Assembly: GCA_963836355.1 (NCBI GenBank)
Contig: CAWIJO010000006.1
Span: forward strand, 62,001 to 126,000
Length of the DNA: 64,000 nt
DNA from: Palsa-506 sp963836355
GTDB lineage: Bacteria; Actinomycetota; Actinomycetes; Streptosporangiales; Streptosporangiaceae
Direction of reading: 5' to 3'
The notes under the pieces are model-generated. The model worked only from the letters and a program-made list of their open reading frames with translations, searched no databases and had not been told where the DNA came from. Position 1 is the stretch's first letter. Every line of letters begins with the position of its first letter. Below are positions 52,148 to 60,832 of the stretch, piece after piece. Position numbers and translations under genes: made by a program.

Positions 52148-52379
52148 TCGTGGAACGGCTCGTGGAACGGGTCCTTGCGGCGACTGTGTGCACGTGTGAT
52201 TTCCGGGCATATTCGCGGGACATTGGTGCAGGCAGTGCACCTAGAGCGGTGCAGCGGTCTTCTCTTAATCCGTGGGTTCAGGGTTCGAGCCCCTGGCGCC
52301 CCACCCGCTCTGACCTGCGGTTTCTCCCCCGATTAGGGTCCAGCGGCCCAACGGTCGTGGAACGACGACTCGTTCCACG
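52148..52379 (+). repeat. tRNA-Lys-derived attachment repeat, copy 2
   Basis: Same layout as copy 1: CGTGGAACG at 52149-52157 and 52161-52169, GCATATTCGCGGGAC, then anticodon loop CTCTTAA (52262) through T-arm CAGGG-TTCGAGC-CCCTG to GCGCCCCACC (52295), then CGTGGAACG 52356-52364 and its inverse CGTTCCACG 52371-52379. Here the anticodon would be CTT and the T-stem has a compensating pair change relative to copies 1 and 3. No 5' tRNA half. Confidence 0.75.
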
Positions 52380-53134
52380 GCCGGCCCTTCCCGACCGCCT
52401 TTCCTGGGTAACCGTGATGCCAGACCGACGAACGGGCGGCCCAGGGCCGATCCTGGACCCAGGTGTAGTCGGCACCAGGGGGGATGTCGACTTCGAGGGC
52501 GACGCCCCGGTTGGATTTGATCTGGACCTCGGTTCGCACGGCATGACTGACCTGATCCACGTTGGAGATTAGGCAGGTGTGGGCCTTGTCGGTGTTGGGA
52601 GATGCTGGCCCGGGCTGGCCGCCGCCGACACAGGTGATCGGCGGAGTCCTGCCGCCGATGAGTGACGAGAGCCGGTCACACAGCCAGTGCATCCATGCGC
52701 CTGGGTTCAGCCAGGCTGGGATGTGCGGTGAGAAAGTCCACGCCCTGATGGTCATCTGCCCGGCTCCGAGGGTGGCACGGGCGAGGGTCCAGGTTCCGCT
52801 GCCCAGCCGGTGGGCGACAATGGGAACGCTGCCCGAGCTTGGCGGTCTTATCAAACGTGATGGTCAGTGGCCGGGACAAGGTGACGCCAGAAAAACTGAC
52901 GTCGATCCCGGTTCCAGCGGCAGACAAGCTGCCACCGTAGGGCAGCGGGATCCGCACCGGGGTGACAGTGATCGTGCCATGCCCACGGAACGACCCCGCA
53001 GGCGTAGTGGCGGTCACAACGTGGAGCAGTGTGAGCCGCAAGGGCCGGGACTGGGACACGGCAGTCTTGACCGGGTGTACAGGGGCGGGATGCGGCCAGG
53101 TGCTGCATCCGGCGCCCCGCCGCCGCTGTGCCAC
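52335..53134 (-). pseudogene. Secreted/surface-type protein, frameshifted near 52845
   Basis: First frame: LRLTLLHVVTATTPAGSFRG, HGTITVTPVRIPLPYGGSLS, GIDVSFSGVTLSRPLTITFD. Second frame: VPIVAHRLGSGTWTLARATL, HIPAWLNPGAWMHWLCDRLS, VDQVSHAVRTEVQIKSNRGV, ALEVDIPPGADYTWVQDRPW. Together a protein of about 250 residues with beta-rich character. Its 3' end runs into the attachment repeat. Start not determined. No family recognised. Confidence 0.5.
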
Positions 53135-53297
53135 CGCAAGGGCGATGACCCCAGAACGACTGCCGGGGTCGCCGGCGTGAGCGATCCAGGCCCATGATGG
53201 GCTTCATCTATGCTCAGCCTGCCAGAGGAATGCCAGCAACCCGAGGTCGATTCGATCAAGACGTGATTCGCCAGCCGACTTGGAGCCGTTACCAGGT

Positions 53298-53459
53298 CTA
53301 AGCCATGCTGTCATTTTCACCCGCGTGGCGCTCGAACGCCGACAAGTCGGGAGACACCTTTTGAGTTCGCGGATGTGACCGTGTCGTATACAGCCAATAA
53401 GCCGTGTAGAGGGGCCCGGTTAGGAGCACGGCACCGATCAGAATGTAGACGATGACCAT
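53298..53459 (-). CDS. Short single-helix membrane protein (53 aa)
   Basis: ATG 53459 overlaps the stop of the upstream gene (ATGA). MVIVYILIGAVLLTGPLYTA forms one membrane helix, then a charged tail TTRSHPRTQKVSPDLSAFER. Translational coupling to the 148-residue gene argues it is real. Function unknown. Confidence 0.6.
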   Translation of the reverse strand: MVIVYILIGAVLLTGPLYTAYWLYTTRSHPRTQKVSPDLSAFERHAGENDSMA

Positions 53460-53905
53460 CAGACCCACTGCCCGATGCTGTTGTTGAGCTGCCCGTTAAC
53501 GTCGATCTGCGCGCCGGGGTCCGCTTCCTGCAATGCTGCGGTGAAGTTCGCGATCCACTTGCGGTAAGCCGACAGCCCGAGCATCTTCTTCGGCCCGGTT
53601 GGGATGAACCCGAAGGACTTGGACTGTGATGTCTTGTAGCGGGTAATGGCGGACTGCATCTTGGTCGCGCCGCCTTCTGTTGCCGCCTCCAGCGCGAATA
53701 CCATTTGCTCGACGAGGCCTCCCGGGCCCCGGACGGAAAACTCTAAGAGTCCTGGCTCTGCCTTCTCGAGGCGAACTGAGGACCATTGCGGGAGTTTGAC
53801 CGCGGCGCCCCCTGCGGCTTGCTTCGCGAGCAGGGCTATGTCTGCATCGGCGAGCTTGGTCGTGGCCAGCATATGCAGACCTGCGTGCTTGTGCGGCTTA
53901 GCCAT
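53459..53905 (-). CDS. Hypothetical protein (148 aa)
   Basis: Starts at ATG 53905 (MAKPHKHAGLHMLATTKLAD) and ends overlapping the small membrane protein. Alpha/beta composition: VKLPQWSSVRLEKAEPGLLE, ALEAATEGGATKMQSAITRY, FGFIPTGPKKMLGLSAYRKW, FTAALQEADPGAQIDVNG. No family recognised. With the 53-residue protein it makes a two-gene operon between attachment repeats 2 and 3. Confidence 0.65.
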   Translation of the reverse strand: MAKPHKHAGLHMLATTKLADADIALLAKQAAGGAAVKLPQWSSVRLEKAEPGLLEFSVRGPGGLVEQMVFALEAATEGGATKMQSAITRYKTSQSKSFGFIPTGPKKMLGLSAYRKWIANFTAALQEADPGAQIDVNGQLNNSIGQWV

Positions 53906-54334
53906 TGCTTCTTCTTTCTTGTGTTGAATTCAATGGACCCCCGGTACCGCCGATGACAAGTACCAGGCCCTGATCAGCTCCGCGCTGGTGAGCGGTTGCC
54001 CTGACGTGCCGGTGCCCAGCACGGTGCCCCTAAGCCGCCTTGGATGGTTTCAATTCATCCCGGATGGGCCGTCACGCACTAGCCTTTCCCCCTTTCCACC
54101 AGGCCCGCCGGGTCCGGGCGCGCCTCCTACTCCCAGTGCGCGCTCCTCCGGAGTCCAGCGTCAGAGAATATGACGCTCTCCGGTCATCAGCGGTTTACAG
54201 GGATATAAGCGTTTGCCGCCGCGATCTCATGGCCTTGGCAGACATGGCTGGCTTTCTCGAGCTGCCCGGCGCGCCGGGGCAACACTCAAGCGCGCCCTGG
54301 ACTTCTGGCTTGAGAGCGCTTCTCCAACGCAAGA
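53906..54334. other. Non-coding interval
   Basis: About 430 bases upstream of the 148-residue gene. It contains its probable promoter region and no credible gene on either strand. Confidence 0.35.
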
Positions 54335-54622
54335 TCATTCTGCTGAAGGATTACCCGGTCCTGCCGCAGCCGCTGCCCACCTGTGCCGGCAGCACCGCTC
54401 ACGTGGCCATCGGGTTGCGCATGATGCGGACCAAGGCCTGCGGGCCGATCTTGACGTTGTCCCCCCAGCCGGATCAAGAACCTGGCGCGGTCCGCGCCCG
54501 GGACGACCTGGCCCATTTCGATGCCGACGAAGCCCCCGGCAGAGCACACAGGCTTTGATCCAGTTGTCGTGGTTGCCGTCCTGGATGATCTCGGTCAGCG
54601 CACTCAGCGCGTGCTTGCTCAT
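54335..54622 (-). pseudogene. Frameshifted hypothetical gene
   Basis: MSKHALSALTEIIQDGNHDN then WIKACVLC in one frame continues as GFVGIEMGQVVPGADRARFL in another, and RERCCRHRWAAAAAGPG further on in the first. The joined text reads as a real small protein but function is unknown and the frame is broken at least twice. Confidence 0.4.
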
Positions 54623-54677
54623 GCAGTAGGCGGCAAGCGATGCTGGTCGCTAGCTTCTGGAGGTTTGTGTCAAGTTT

Positions 54678-54850
54678 TCAGGCGGCTCGGCCGAGCTGGG
54701 CAGGGGTGATGTAGTCGTCGACCTGCCGGTCGAGAACGTGCAGAGCATGCCGGAGTTCGGCGGGTGCCTGAGGCTGGTCGGCGGCCAGCAACTGCCGCAT
54801 GAGCCGGTTGTGCAACTTGGTGTAGAAGATCACGGCCAGGGATGCGGGAC
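54678..54850 (-). pseudogene. Transposase C-terminal fragment
   Basis: Reads SLAVIFYTKLHNRLMRQLLA, ADQPQAPAELRHALHVLDRQ and VDDYITPAQLGRAA, stop at 54678. The IFYTKLxNRLxxxLLAADQPQAP pattern is the tail of an actinobacterial transposase family seen in many copies; the core is missing. Confidence 0.6.
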
Positions 54851-55006
54851 TATCAGGAAGATCGCGACTGGGGGCAGTGATCCGTACGGCTGGGGCGGTT
54901 GTCCCGGCCGGATTGGCTCACTGATGACACAGATCGATGACCAGGCACTGGTCGTCGGGGTTCCTGGCATCGGAGCTGAGATCTCGTTCGCGACCGTGGC
55001 CTGGAC

Positions 55007-55150
55007 GTGGCGCAAGTGGCGGATTCAGCCGCACCGGTCGAGACCTTCAAGTTCAGCACCAACCCCGAGCTGGAAGCGAAAATCCGAGACGTCGCCGGAC
55101 TCTACCTGAACCCGTCGGAGACTCCCGTCGTCGTATCGTCGACGGGACTT
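55007..55150 (+). pseudogene. IS630-type transposase fragment
   Basis: VAQVADSAAPVETFKFSTNP and ELEAKIRDVAGLYLNPSETP then VVVSSTG match the part just before the first catalytic Asp of IS630-like transposases (usually KFSTDPELEAKVRDVVGLYL, then VVVCVDEK). Ends broken on both sides. Confidence 0.65.
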
Positions 55151-55272
55151 CGCAAATCTAGGTGCTGGACCGCACCGCGCCGGCCGGGCACCTTCGCTTC
55201 GCCGCCGCCAGGTAACCAGGCCTTTGTTAAGCTTACGCTCGGTGACGGAGCCGACGAGTCTAGTGCCGACGC

Positions 55273-55508
55273 CCGTGGAACGTCTTGTGGAACGAGCACT
55301 AGCGAACTACCAGGGCAACCTGTGCTTTCGTGCATATTCGCGGGACATCCGTGCAGGCAGTGCGCCTGGTGCAGTGCAGCGGTCTTCTTTTAATCCGTGG
55401 GTTCTGGGTTCGAGCCCCAGGCGCCCCACCCACCCACTCTAACCTGCGCTTTCTCTCCCGATTAGGGCCCAGCGGCCCAACAGTCGTGGAATGACGGCTC
55501 GTTCCACG
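55273..55508 (+). repeat. tRNA-Lys-derived attachment repeat, copy 3
   Basis: CGTGGAACG 55274-55282 and TGTGGAACG 55286-55294, then GCATATTCGCGGGAC, anticodon loop CTTTTAA (55387), T-arm CTGGG-TTCGAGC-CCCAG, GCGCCCCACC to 55430, then CGTGGAATG 55485-55493 and inverse CGTTCCACG 55500-55508. Closest to copy 1 in the tRNA part and to copy 2 in the right arm. Confidence 0.75.
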
Positions 55509-55639
55509 ACCGCCCAGTCTGGGGCTCGTTGGACATCTGCCAGGCGACTGCATAGTGGAGGTTAAGGAGGGTGAGCCTGGGTCTTGGCGATGTTGGCAGC
55601 AGTTGGCAGCCACTGCATGTCGCCGGGCCGGGGTTCGCG

Positions 55640-56329
55640 TCATGCGTCGGTGGTTGGCTTGCGCTGGCGCAGCCAAAGGGCTGCACCAGCGAGTGCTGCG
55701 GCCACGATGGCCGCGGCGGGCGCGACGAGCCAAGCAGGGGATCGCGAGCCGGCTTGCTGGGCTGCCGCCGGATGTGCGGCAGGCGGGCGGCGGGTCGGCT
55801 GCGCCGCGCTCGTGCCCGATCCCGGCGGGACGCCGAGCTGGGTCAGCGTGTGGGTCAGCTGGGCACCACCGCGCAGCCAGCCAGCCGCCTGCAGATCCTG
55901 CCCGAAGCCGCGCTGGCCGGGCGGCGTGTAGGTAACCGGCCCGCCCGTCGCGTATGGGTAGAGATCCTGGCGCACCCGCCCGTAGTCTTCGCCCGGCTGC
56001 GGGTCGACCCCGGGCACTGTGTAGACGACCGTGTACCGCGGGCCGAGGGAGTCCTTCGGCGGCGCAGTACGCAGCCGGGCCGACGCCGGCATGCTGCCGC
56101 CCGCGCCGAACAACACGGTGAACAAGTCGGTTTGCTCGGCGAGGCTCGCGAGGCTGCCCTGCTGGCCGGGCTCGCCTTCGCCGGAGACAACGATCGCGTG
56201 GACCAGCCCGGCGCCGGTGATGCGCGCCTGGGACGGTCCTTTCGCCAGCGCCGGCCCGGCCAGCGTCATCGCCGCGGCCAAGCTCATACTTCCGGCAAGC
56301 GCGGTGAGAACGATCATCCTGCGCAGCAT
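55640..56329 (-). CDS. Secreted, membrane-anchored protein of the sigma-factor operon (229 aa)
   Basis: ATG 56329 with GGAAGGAG eight bases upstream. Signal peptide MLRRMIVLTALAGSMSLAAA with a cleavage region around GPALAKG; extracellular part includes AIVVSGEGEPGQQGSLASLA and LGPRYTVVYTVPGVDPQPGE; a proline/alanine stretch (QPTRRPPAAHPAAAQQAG) precedes a C-terminal helix PAWLVAPAAAIVAAALAGAA and the basic tail LRQRKPTTDA, a cell-surface anchor. Family not recognised. It lies 80 bases after the anti-sigma gene and is likely part of the same regulon. Confidence 0.75.
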   Translation of the reverse strand: MLRRMIVLTALAGSMSLAAAMTLAGPALAKGPSQARITGAGLVHAIVVSGEGEPGQQGSLASLAEQTDLFTVLFGAGGSMPASARLRTAPPKDSLGPRYTVVYTVPGVDPQPGEDYGRVRQDLYPYATGGPVTYTPPGQRGFGQDLQAAGWLRGGAQLTHTLTQLGVPPGSGTSAAQPTRRPPAAHPAAAQQAGSRSPAWLVAPAAAIVAAALAGAALWLRQRKPTTDA

Positions 56330-56408
56330 GTGCCTGGCTCCTTCCGTCACGCCTCACCCTCTGCTACACCGCTACCCGGTGTGAGGTTCCGCACGGGCCC
56401 GGCGCAGG

Positions 56409-57185
56409 TCAGCTCGCCGAGCCAGCGATGGCGAGTGCAGCGGCCTTTCCGAAGCCGCCTTCCAGTCGCAGCGCGACCTGTCGAGTGCCCCAGATCAGGG
56501 TGTTGCCGGTGGTGAGCCGGGCCGAGGCTGCGGCTGGCTCGCCGTCGCGGGTGATGTACACCAGTTCGTGCGGGCCCTTGATCCACAGGCCGTTGGCACC
56601 GTTCACCTTGACCGCGGTCACGTTTCCGAGGTGGACGAATTTCTGGAAGTAGACCGGGTCGAGGTGGCCGGCGAACTCATCCATCCGTAGCTGCCCGTAC
56701 GGCGTGCGCCGGTAGACCAGCGAGGCGACCCGTCCGTGGTCGCTCACCACCACTTCGTCAGGCCGGCCGAGGACCGCCGGTATCAGGATCGGGAACGCGA
56801 CCTGGCGGCGGGCCTCCTCCAGAGGCATCCGCCGCTCCCCGGGCAGCGCGGCGCTGCTTCCGGGGGAGCGCGCCGGGCGCGGCTCCTGACGCAGCTCGAT
56901 GCCGGCGAACCGGAACGCATGGGTGATCACCGCGCGGCCCTGCGGGGTCGCGATCAGGACAGTGAGCAAGGCGGCCACCACGACCAATGCGACACGCCAT
57001 GCCGGCCGCCAGTAGCGAAGTGGCCCGGCCCCGGAGACCGACACGTGGCGACGTCGTACCGCCGGCCCTTCGAGCCGCTGCCGTACGGCTGCGGAGAAGT
57101 CGGTGGCGGGCGGCACATCAAGTTCGCCGCCCAGTACCCGCAGCTCGGCCTCCAACGTGCGCTGCCACCCGGCCCGGTCAGCCAC
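56409..57185 (-). CDS. Anti-sigma-factor-like membrane protein (258 aa)
   Basis: Overlaps the sigma gene by eight bases. N-terminal 65 residues are cytoplasmic (MADRAGWQRTLEAELRVLGG), then one helix VALVVVAALLTVLIATPQG, then an external domain with PLEEARRQVAFPILIPAVLG, GRVASLVYRRTPYGQLRMDE and LWIKGPHELVYITRDGE, resembling DUF4367 domains on anti-sigma proteins. A zinc HxxxCxxC motif is not seen. Likely holds the ECF sigma factor until an envelope signal; inferred from operon position. Confidence 0.7.
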   Translation of the reverse strand: MADRAGWQRTLEAELRVLGGELDVPPATDFSAAVRQRLEGPAVRRRHVSVSGAGPLRYWRPAWRVALVVVAALLTVLIATPQGRAVITHAFRFAGIELRQEPRPARSPGSSAALPGERRMPLEEARRQVAFPILIPAVLGRPDEVVVSDHGRVASLVYRRTPYGQLRMDEFAGHLDPVYFQKFVHLGNVTAVKVNGANGLWIKGPHELVYITRDGEPAAASARLTTGNTLIWGTRQVALRLEGGFGKAAALAIAGSAS

Positions 57186-57750
57186 TGGAAACCCTGTTCT
57201 GCGGCCCGGTGACGAGAAGCCCGCGCAGCCTGTTCAGCGCACGGGACGTGCGTGACTTCACCGATCCGAGCGGCCACCCCAGTACTTGCGCCGTCCCCGC
57301 CTCGGACAGGTCGAGGAAGTAGCGGCACACCAGGACCTGCCGCTCCTTGTCCGGGAGCGCGTTGACAGCCGCCAGCAGCCCGGCGCGACGTTCAGCTGCC
57401 AGCACCTGATCTACGGGACCGTCCGCGGCCCTGTCGCCCGCTTCGGCAGCGGACAACCGCATGGCCAGCGCGGCGCGGCGCCGCCGCAACCGGGTGAGGT
57501 TCTTGGTCTCGTTAGCCACGATGCGCAACACCCACGGGCCGAACGGCTCACCAACCCGGAACCGGGACAGGTTCCGGAACGCCTTCACAAATGCCTCCTG
57601 GACGACGTCGTCGGTCTCCTCACCGGCTCCCAGCAGGAAGGCAGCCCGGTGTGCGCGCAGCGTGTACCGGGCGACCAGGACGGCATAGGCGTCAAGGTCG
57701 CCGTCACGGGACCGGGCTACCGCCTCCGTGTCGTCGATGGTTCTCCTCAC
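57178..57750 (-). CDS. ECF sigma factor (190 aa)
   Basis: Sigma-70 region 2: DGDLDAYAVLVARYTLRAHR, GAGEETDDVVQEAFVKAFRN and GPWVLRIVANETKNLTRLRR; region 4: VNALPDKERQVLVCRYFLDL, SEAGTAQVLGWPLGSVKSRT, SRALNRLRGLL. Length is normal for an ECF factor. Start GTG 57750. Followed by an anti-sigma-like gene (overlap) and a secreted protein; the divergent neighbour at 57991 carries a LuxR domain. Autoregulation is likely in such operons. Confidence 0.88.
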   Translation of the reverse strand: MRRTIDDTEAVARSRDGDLDAYAVLVARYTLRAHRAAFLLGAGEETDDVVQEAFVKAFRNLSRFRVGEPFGPWVLRIVANETKNLTRLRRRRAALAMRLSAAEAGDRAADGPVDQVLAAERRAGLLAAVNALPDKERQVLVCRYFLDLSEAGTAQVLGWPLGSVKSRTSRALNRLRGLLVTGPQNRVSSG

Positions 57751-57990
57751 TCATATGAGCGCATACCTGAATACACCGCCAGCAACCGCAGGGTTCTCAC
57801 CAGTTCTGCACCAGCCGGCCGATAGCCCATCACAGAAGGCGACCCCGCTGGCGACCGCGGTCTGTATGCCGCGGCCCTATCCCGAGCGGCAGTGCGCGCC
57901 GGGCGCACGCGATAGGTTGTAGCCTGGTGGTGTCGCGCGGGACCGGTAGCTGCACGCTGAAGCTCTCGGGAGATCAAGGGTGCGGGCATC

Positions 57991-59061
57991 GTGGCTGAGA
58001 TCCGGTTTTGCACCGCGCCAGATGGCGTGCGCCTTGCCTACGCAACGCACGGCCGTGGTCCGCCGCTGGTAAGGGTCGCCACCTGGCTGACCCATCTCGA
58101 GCTGGACTGGGAAAGCCCGGTCTGGCGCCATTGGCTTGATCGGCTCGGCGAGCATCACACCGTTTGGCGTTACGACGAGCGTGGCTGCGGCCTGTCGGAC
58201 GCGGAAATCGGCGAGCCGTCGGTCGAGACCTGGGTCGGCGACCTGGAGGCGGTCATCGACGCCACCGGCCTGGAGCGGTTTGCGCTGCTGGGCGTCTCGC
58301 AGGGCGCGGCGATCGCGGTGGCGTACGCCGCCCGGCACCCGGAGCGGATCTCCGATCTCGTCCTCTATGGCGGCTATGCACGCGGCCGGCGGCTGCGTGG
58401 ACAGCGCGAGCAGGAAGAGGCGCTGGTCGCGGCCATCCGCGCTGGGTGGACGACCGATGATCCGGCGTTCCGGCACGTGTTCAGCATGCTCTTCCTCCCG
58501 CACGGCACGGCCGCGCAGATGGCCTGGTACGACGAGCTCCTGCGGACGACCACCTCGGCCGACGCAGCGGTTCGGCTCTTTGAGGCGCGCGGCGCAGTCG
58601 ACGTCGCCGCAACCGCGCCGCGGGTCGGCGCCCGGACACTGGTTATCCACGCGCGGGGCGATCGCGTGGTGCCCGTCGAGGAGGGCCGGCTGCTGGCCAC
58701 GCTCATCCCGGACGCGCGCCTGATCTTGCTCGACTCCGTAAACCACATCCTGCTCGCCGGTGAGCCGGCGTGGGAACAGTTCGTGTCCGCGCTCCGCGGG
58801 TTCCTCGGCTCGTCCGGAGTCCCTGCCCCTTCCACGCCCGCCGCTGAGCTCAGCTCGCGCGAGCTGGAAGTGCTCGAACTGGTGGCCGCGGGGTTGACCA
58901 ACGAGGCGATCGCGGAGCGTCTGTTCGTCAGCGTCCGCACGGTCGAGCGGCATCTCTCGAATGTCTACGTGAAGCTGCGCCTATCGGGCAAGGCCGCCCG
59001 TGCTGCCGCTGCAGTGTCATTCATCAAACTGCGGACCTCACCCGGGGAGCAGCCGCGCTGA
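57991..59061 (+). CDS. Alpha/beta hydrolase fused to a LuxR-type DNA-binding domain (356 aa)
   Basis: Residues 1-270 are an alpha/beta hydrolase: oxyanion region, RYDERGCGLSD, nucleophile elbow FALLGVSQGAAIAVAYA, Asp in VIHARGDRVVPVEEG, His in LLDSVNHILLAGEPAWE. Residues 285-350 are a LuxR helix-turn-helix: LSSRELEVLELVAAGLTNEA, IAERLFVSVRTVERHLSNVY, VKLRLSGKAARAAAA. A hydrolase sensing a small molecule and controlling transcription is the natural reading. Start GTG 57991. It faces the sigma factor operon across 240 bases. Confidence 0.85.
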   Translation: MAEIRFCTAPDGVRLAYATHGRGPPLVRVATWLTHLELDWESPVWRHWLDRLGEHHTVWRYDERGCGLSDAEIGEPSVETWVGDLEAVIDATGLERFALLGVSQGAAIAVAYAARHPERISDLVLYGGYARGRRLRGQREQEEALVAAIRAGWTTDDPAFRHVFSMLFLPHGTAAQMAWYDELLRTTTSADAAVRLFEARGAVDVAATAPRVGARTLVIHARGDRVVPVEEGRLLATLIPDARLILLDSVNHILLAGEPAWEQFVSALRGFLGSSGVPAPSTPAAELSSRELEVLELVAAGLTNEAIAERLFVSVRTVERHLSNVYVKLRLSGKAARAAAAVSFIKLRTSPGEQPR

Positions 59062-59195
59062 AGCGCGCTGCGTGTATGCCGCCACCGACGGCTGTGAGGT
59101 TGGGTGGTGACGCCGATGACGACGCCGTGAGCCATGCATAGCTTCGAGGCAGCTTACGAACGAGCAGCCTTTCTACAGTCCACGGAGGTACGGAC

Positions 59196-60074
59196 ATGGC
59201 ACGGGATCTCACACTGCAGCGTGCGCAGGTGAAACCAGTCAAACCGGTTCGCCAATACGACATCCGCAGCGGCGGAGGCATCACGCTCCGCGCCCGCGAA
59301 TGGGGGAACCCAGACGGCCCCGCGATCTTGTTCGTGCACGGATGGTCACAGTGCGACCTGTGCTGGAGCGGCCAGGTCGACAGCCAACTCGCCGCAAACT
59401 TCCGGATAGTTACGTTCGACAACCGCGGCCACGGCATGTCCGACAAGCCGCTCCACCGCGGCGGCTACGCCGACGAGCGGCTGTGGGCCGACGACCTCGC
59501 AGCAGTCATCGACCAGACCCGCCTCGAGCGCCCCGTGCTCGTCGCCTGGTCTTATGGCGGGCTCATCGTCACCGACTACGCCCGCGCCCACGGCGATGCC
59601 GGTATCGCCGGCCTCAATCTCGTCGGTGCCGCCGTGCTCCTGAAACCGCCGACATACGACCACATCGGCCCTGGCCTGCTCGAGAACGCCCACGACGCGT
59701 GCGACCCGGATCTCCTCACGAACATCGACGCCATCAGGCGGTTCCTCCGCCGTTGCACTGACCGGCCTCTCGACGATCAGCTCTTGAGCACAGCGCTGTG
59801 CTGGAACATGGTCGTGCCACCCGAGGTGCGGGGCGCGCTGATCGCGCGAGAGGTCGATGGTGCGGACGTTCTCGCGCGCCTTTCGGTGCCGGTGCTGGTC
59901 ACGCACGGCCGCGAGGACGCGATCATCCTGCCCTCGATGGCCGATCACACCCTTGAATGCTGCAAGACCGCCGTTCCCTCCTGGTACGAGGGCGTCGGCC
60001 ATATGCCGTTTCTCGAGGACGCGGAGCGCTTCAACCGCGAGCTAGCGGCGTTCGTCGACCGAGCGAGCGCCTGA
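59196..60074 (+). CDS. Alpha/beta hydrolase (292 aa)
   Basis: ATG 59196 with GGAGG seven bases upstream. Fold signatures: AILFVHGWSQCDLCWSGQVD, VTFDNRGHGMSDKP, nucleophile PVLVAWSYGGLIVTDYA, catalytic Asp in VLVTHGREDAIILPSM, catalytic His in YEGVGHMPFLEDAERFNREL. Related to non-heme chloroperoxidase/esterase hydrolases. The first 25 residues (DLTLQRAQVKPVKPVRQYDI) are an unusual extension. Substrate unknown. Confidence 0.85.
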   Translation: MARDLTLQRAQVKPVKPVRQYDIRSGGGITLRAREWGNPDGPAILFVHGWSQCDLCWSGQVDSQLAANFRIVTFDNRGHGMSDKPLHRGGYADERLWADDLAAVIDQTRLERPVLVAWSYGGLIVTDYARAHGDAGIAGLNLVGAAVLLKPPTYDHIGPGLLENAHDACDPDLLTNIDAIRRFLRRCTDRPLDDQLLSTALCWNMVVPPEVRGALIAREVDGADVLARLSVPVLVTHGREDAIILPSMADHTLECCKTAVPSWYEGVGHMPFLEDAERFNRELAAFVDRASA

Positions 60075-60341
60075 AGGCTGCAGCCGCGCAGGTCGCCGCG
60101 CGTCGTCCGCTCGGTCGTGCCTGCGCCGCCACAGGCCGCAGCGGCGCGGCGATGTGCGGCCGCGCCTGCTCTTCCGGCATCGCCTGCTGCCGGAGGCGGA
60201 CTGCCAGCCTGGTAGACCGAGATGGCAGCGGGTAGACCGAGATGGCAGCGGGCCGCATGTTGTGCTGGGCGATCAGCTCATCCGAGGGCACGGTCGACGC
60301 GGGGTTTGCGGATCGGGTCGCCAGGTGGGAAGCGATGCTTG

Positions 60342-60725
60342 GCCCCCTCCGTTGGTGATGATGTAGAACGCGGTGAGCCCGGCTAGGGCGGGCAGGATCC
60401 GGCCGGGACGGCGGTGAGGCCGAGTGGTCCGGCCAGCGGGCTGTAGGGCAGGGTGATCGTGAGGTCGGCGATGGCGATGGATGACAGCAGCAGGGCCGGG
60501 TGGCTTTGGTAGAAGAGGCCGGCTGGTGCGCAGGACGAGCATGACGGCGAGTTCGGTGATGGCTGGTTCGATGAACCAGCCGCGGCGGGACAAGGTGGCG
60601 CTGGCGTGGAATCCGCCGCGGAGGTGACGAAGGTGAGGATGCCGGACACCGGGCTGAGCAGGCCGAAGACGACCATCAAGGTGCGGATGGATCGCAGGCT
60701 CCAGGTGCGCCGTCGTCCGGGTTGC
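60342..60725 (-). pseudogene. C-terminal relic of a Mg-transporting P-type ATPase
   Basis: In three frames the minus strand reads LRSIRTLMVVFGLLSPVSGI, then FHASATLSRRGWFIEPAITE and LAVMLVLRTSRPL, then LLLSSIAIADLTITLPYSPL, then PALAGLTAFYII. That is the last set of membrane helices of the MgtA/MgtB-type ATPases (typically HAxxxLFRSGWFVESLxTQTL, RTRRxPF, PFTPLAxxLGF). Several indels. The rest of the ATPase is absent. Confidence 0.7.
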
Positions 60726-60832
60726 TCGTGGTCGATGCTGCCAGGTCAGCAACCCGGCTCCGCTGGCGCAGGAGATAAGCGACTGGCTGGACGCGTTCTT
60801 CGCCAGGACGGGCAGCACCGGTGGAGGATGCC

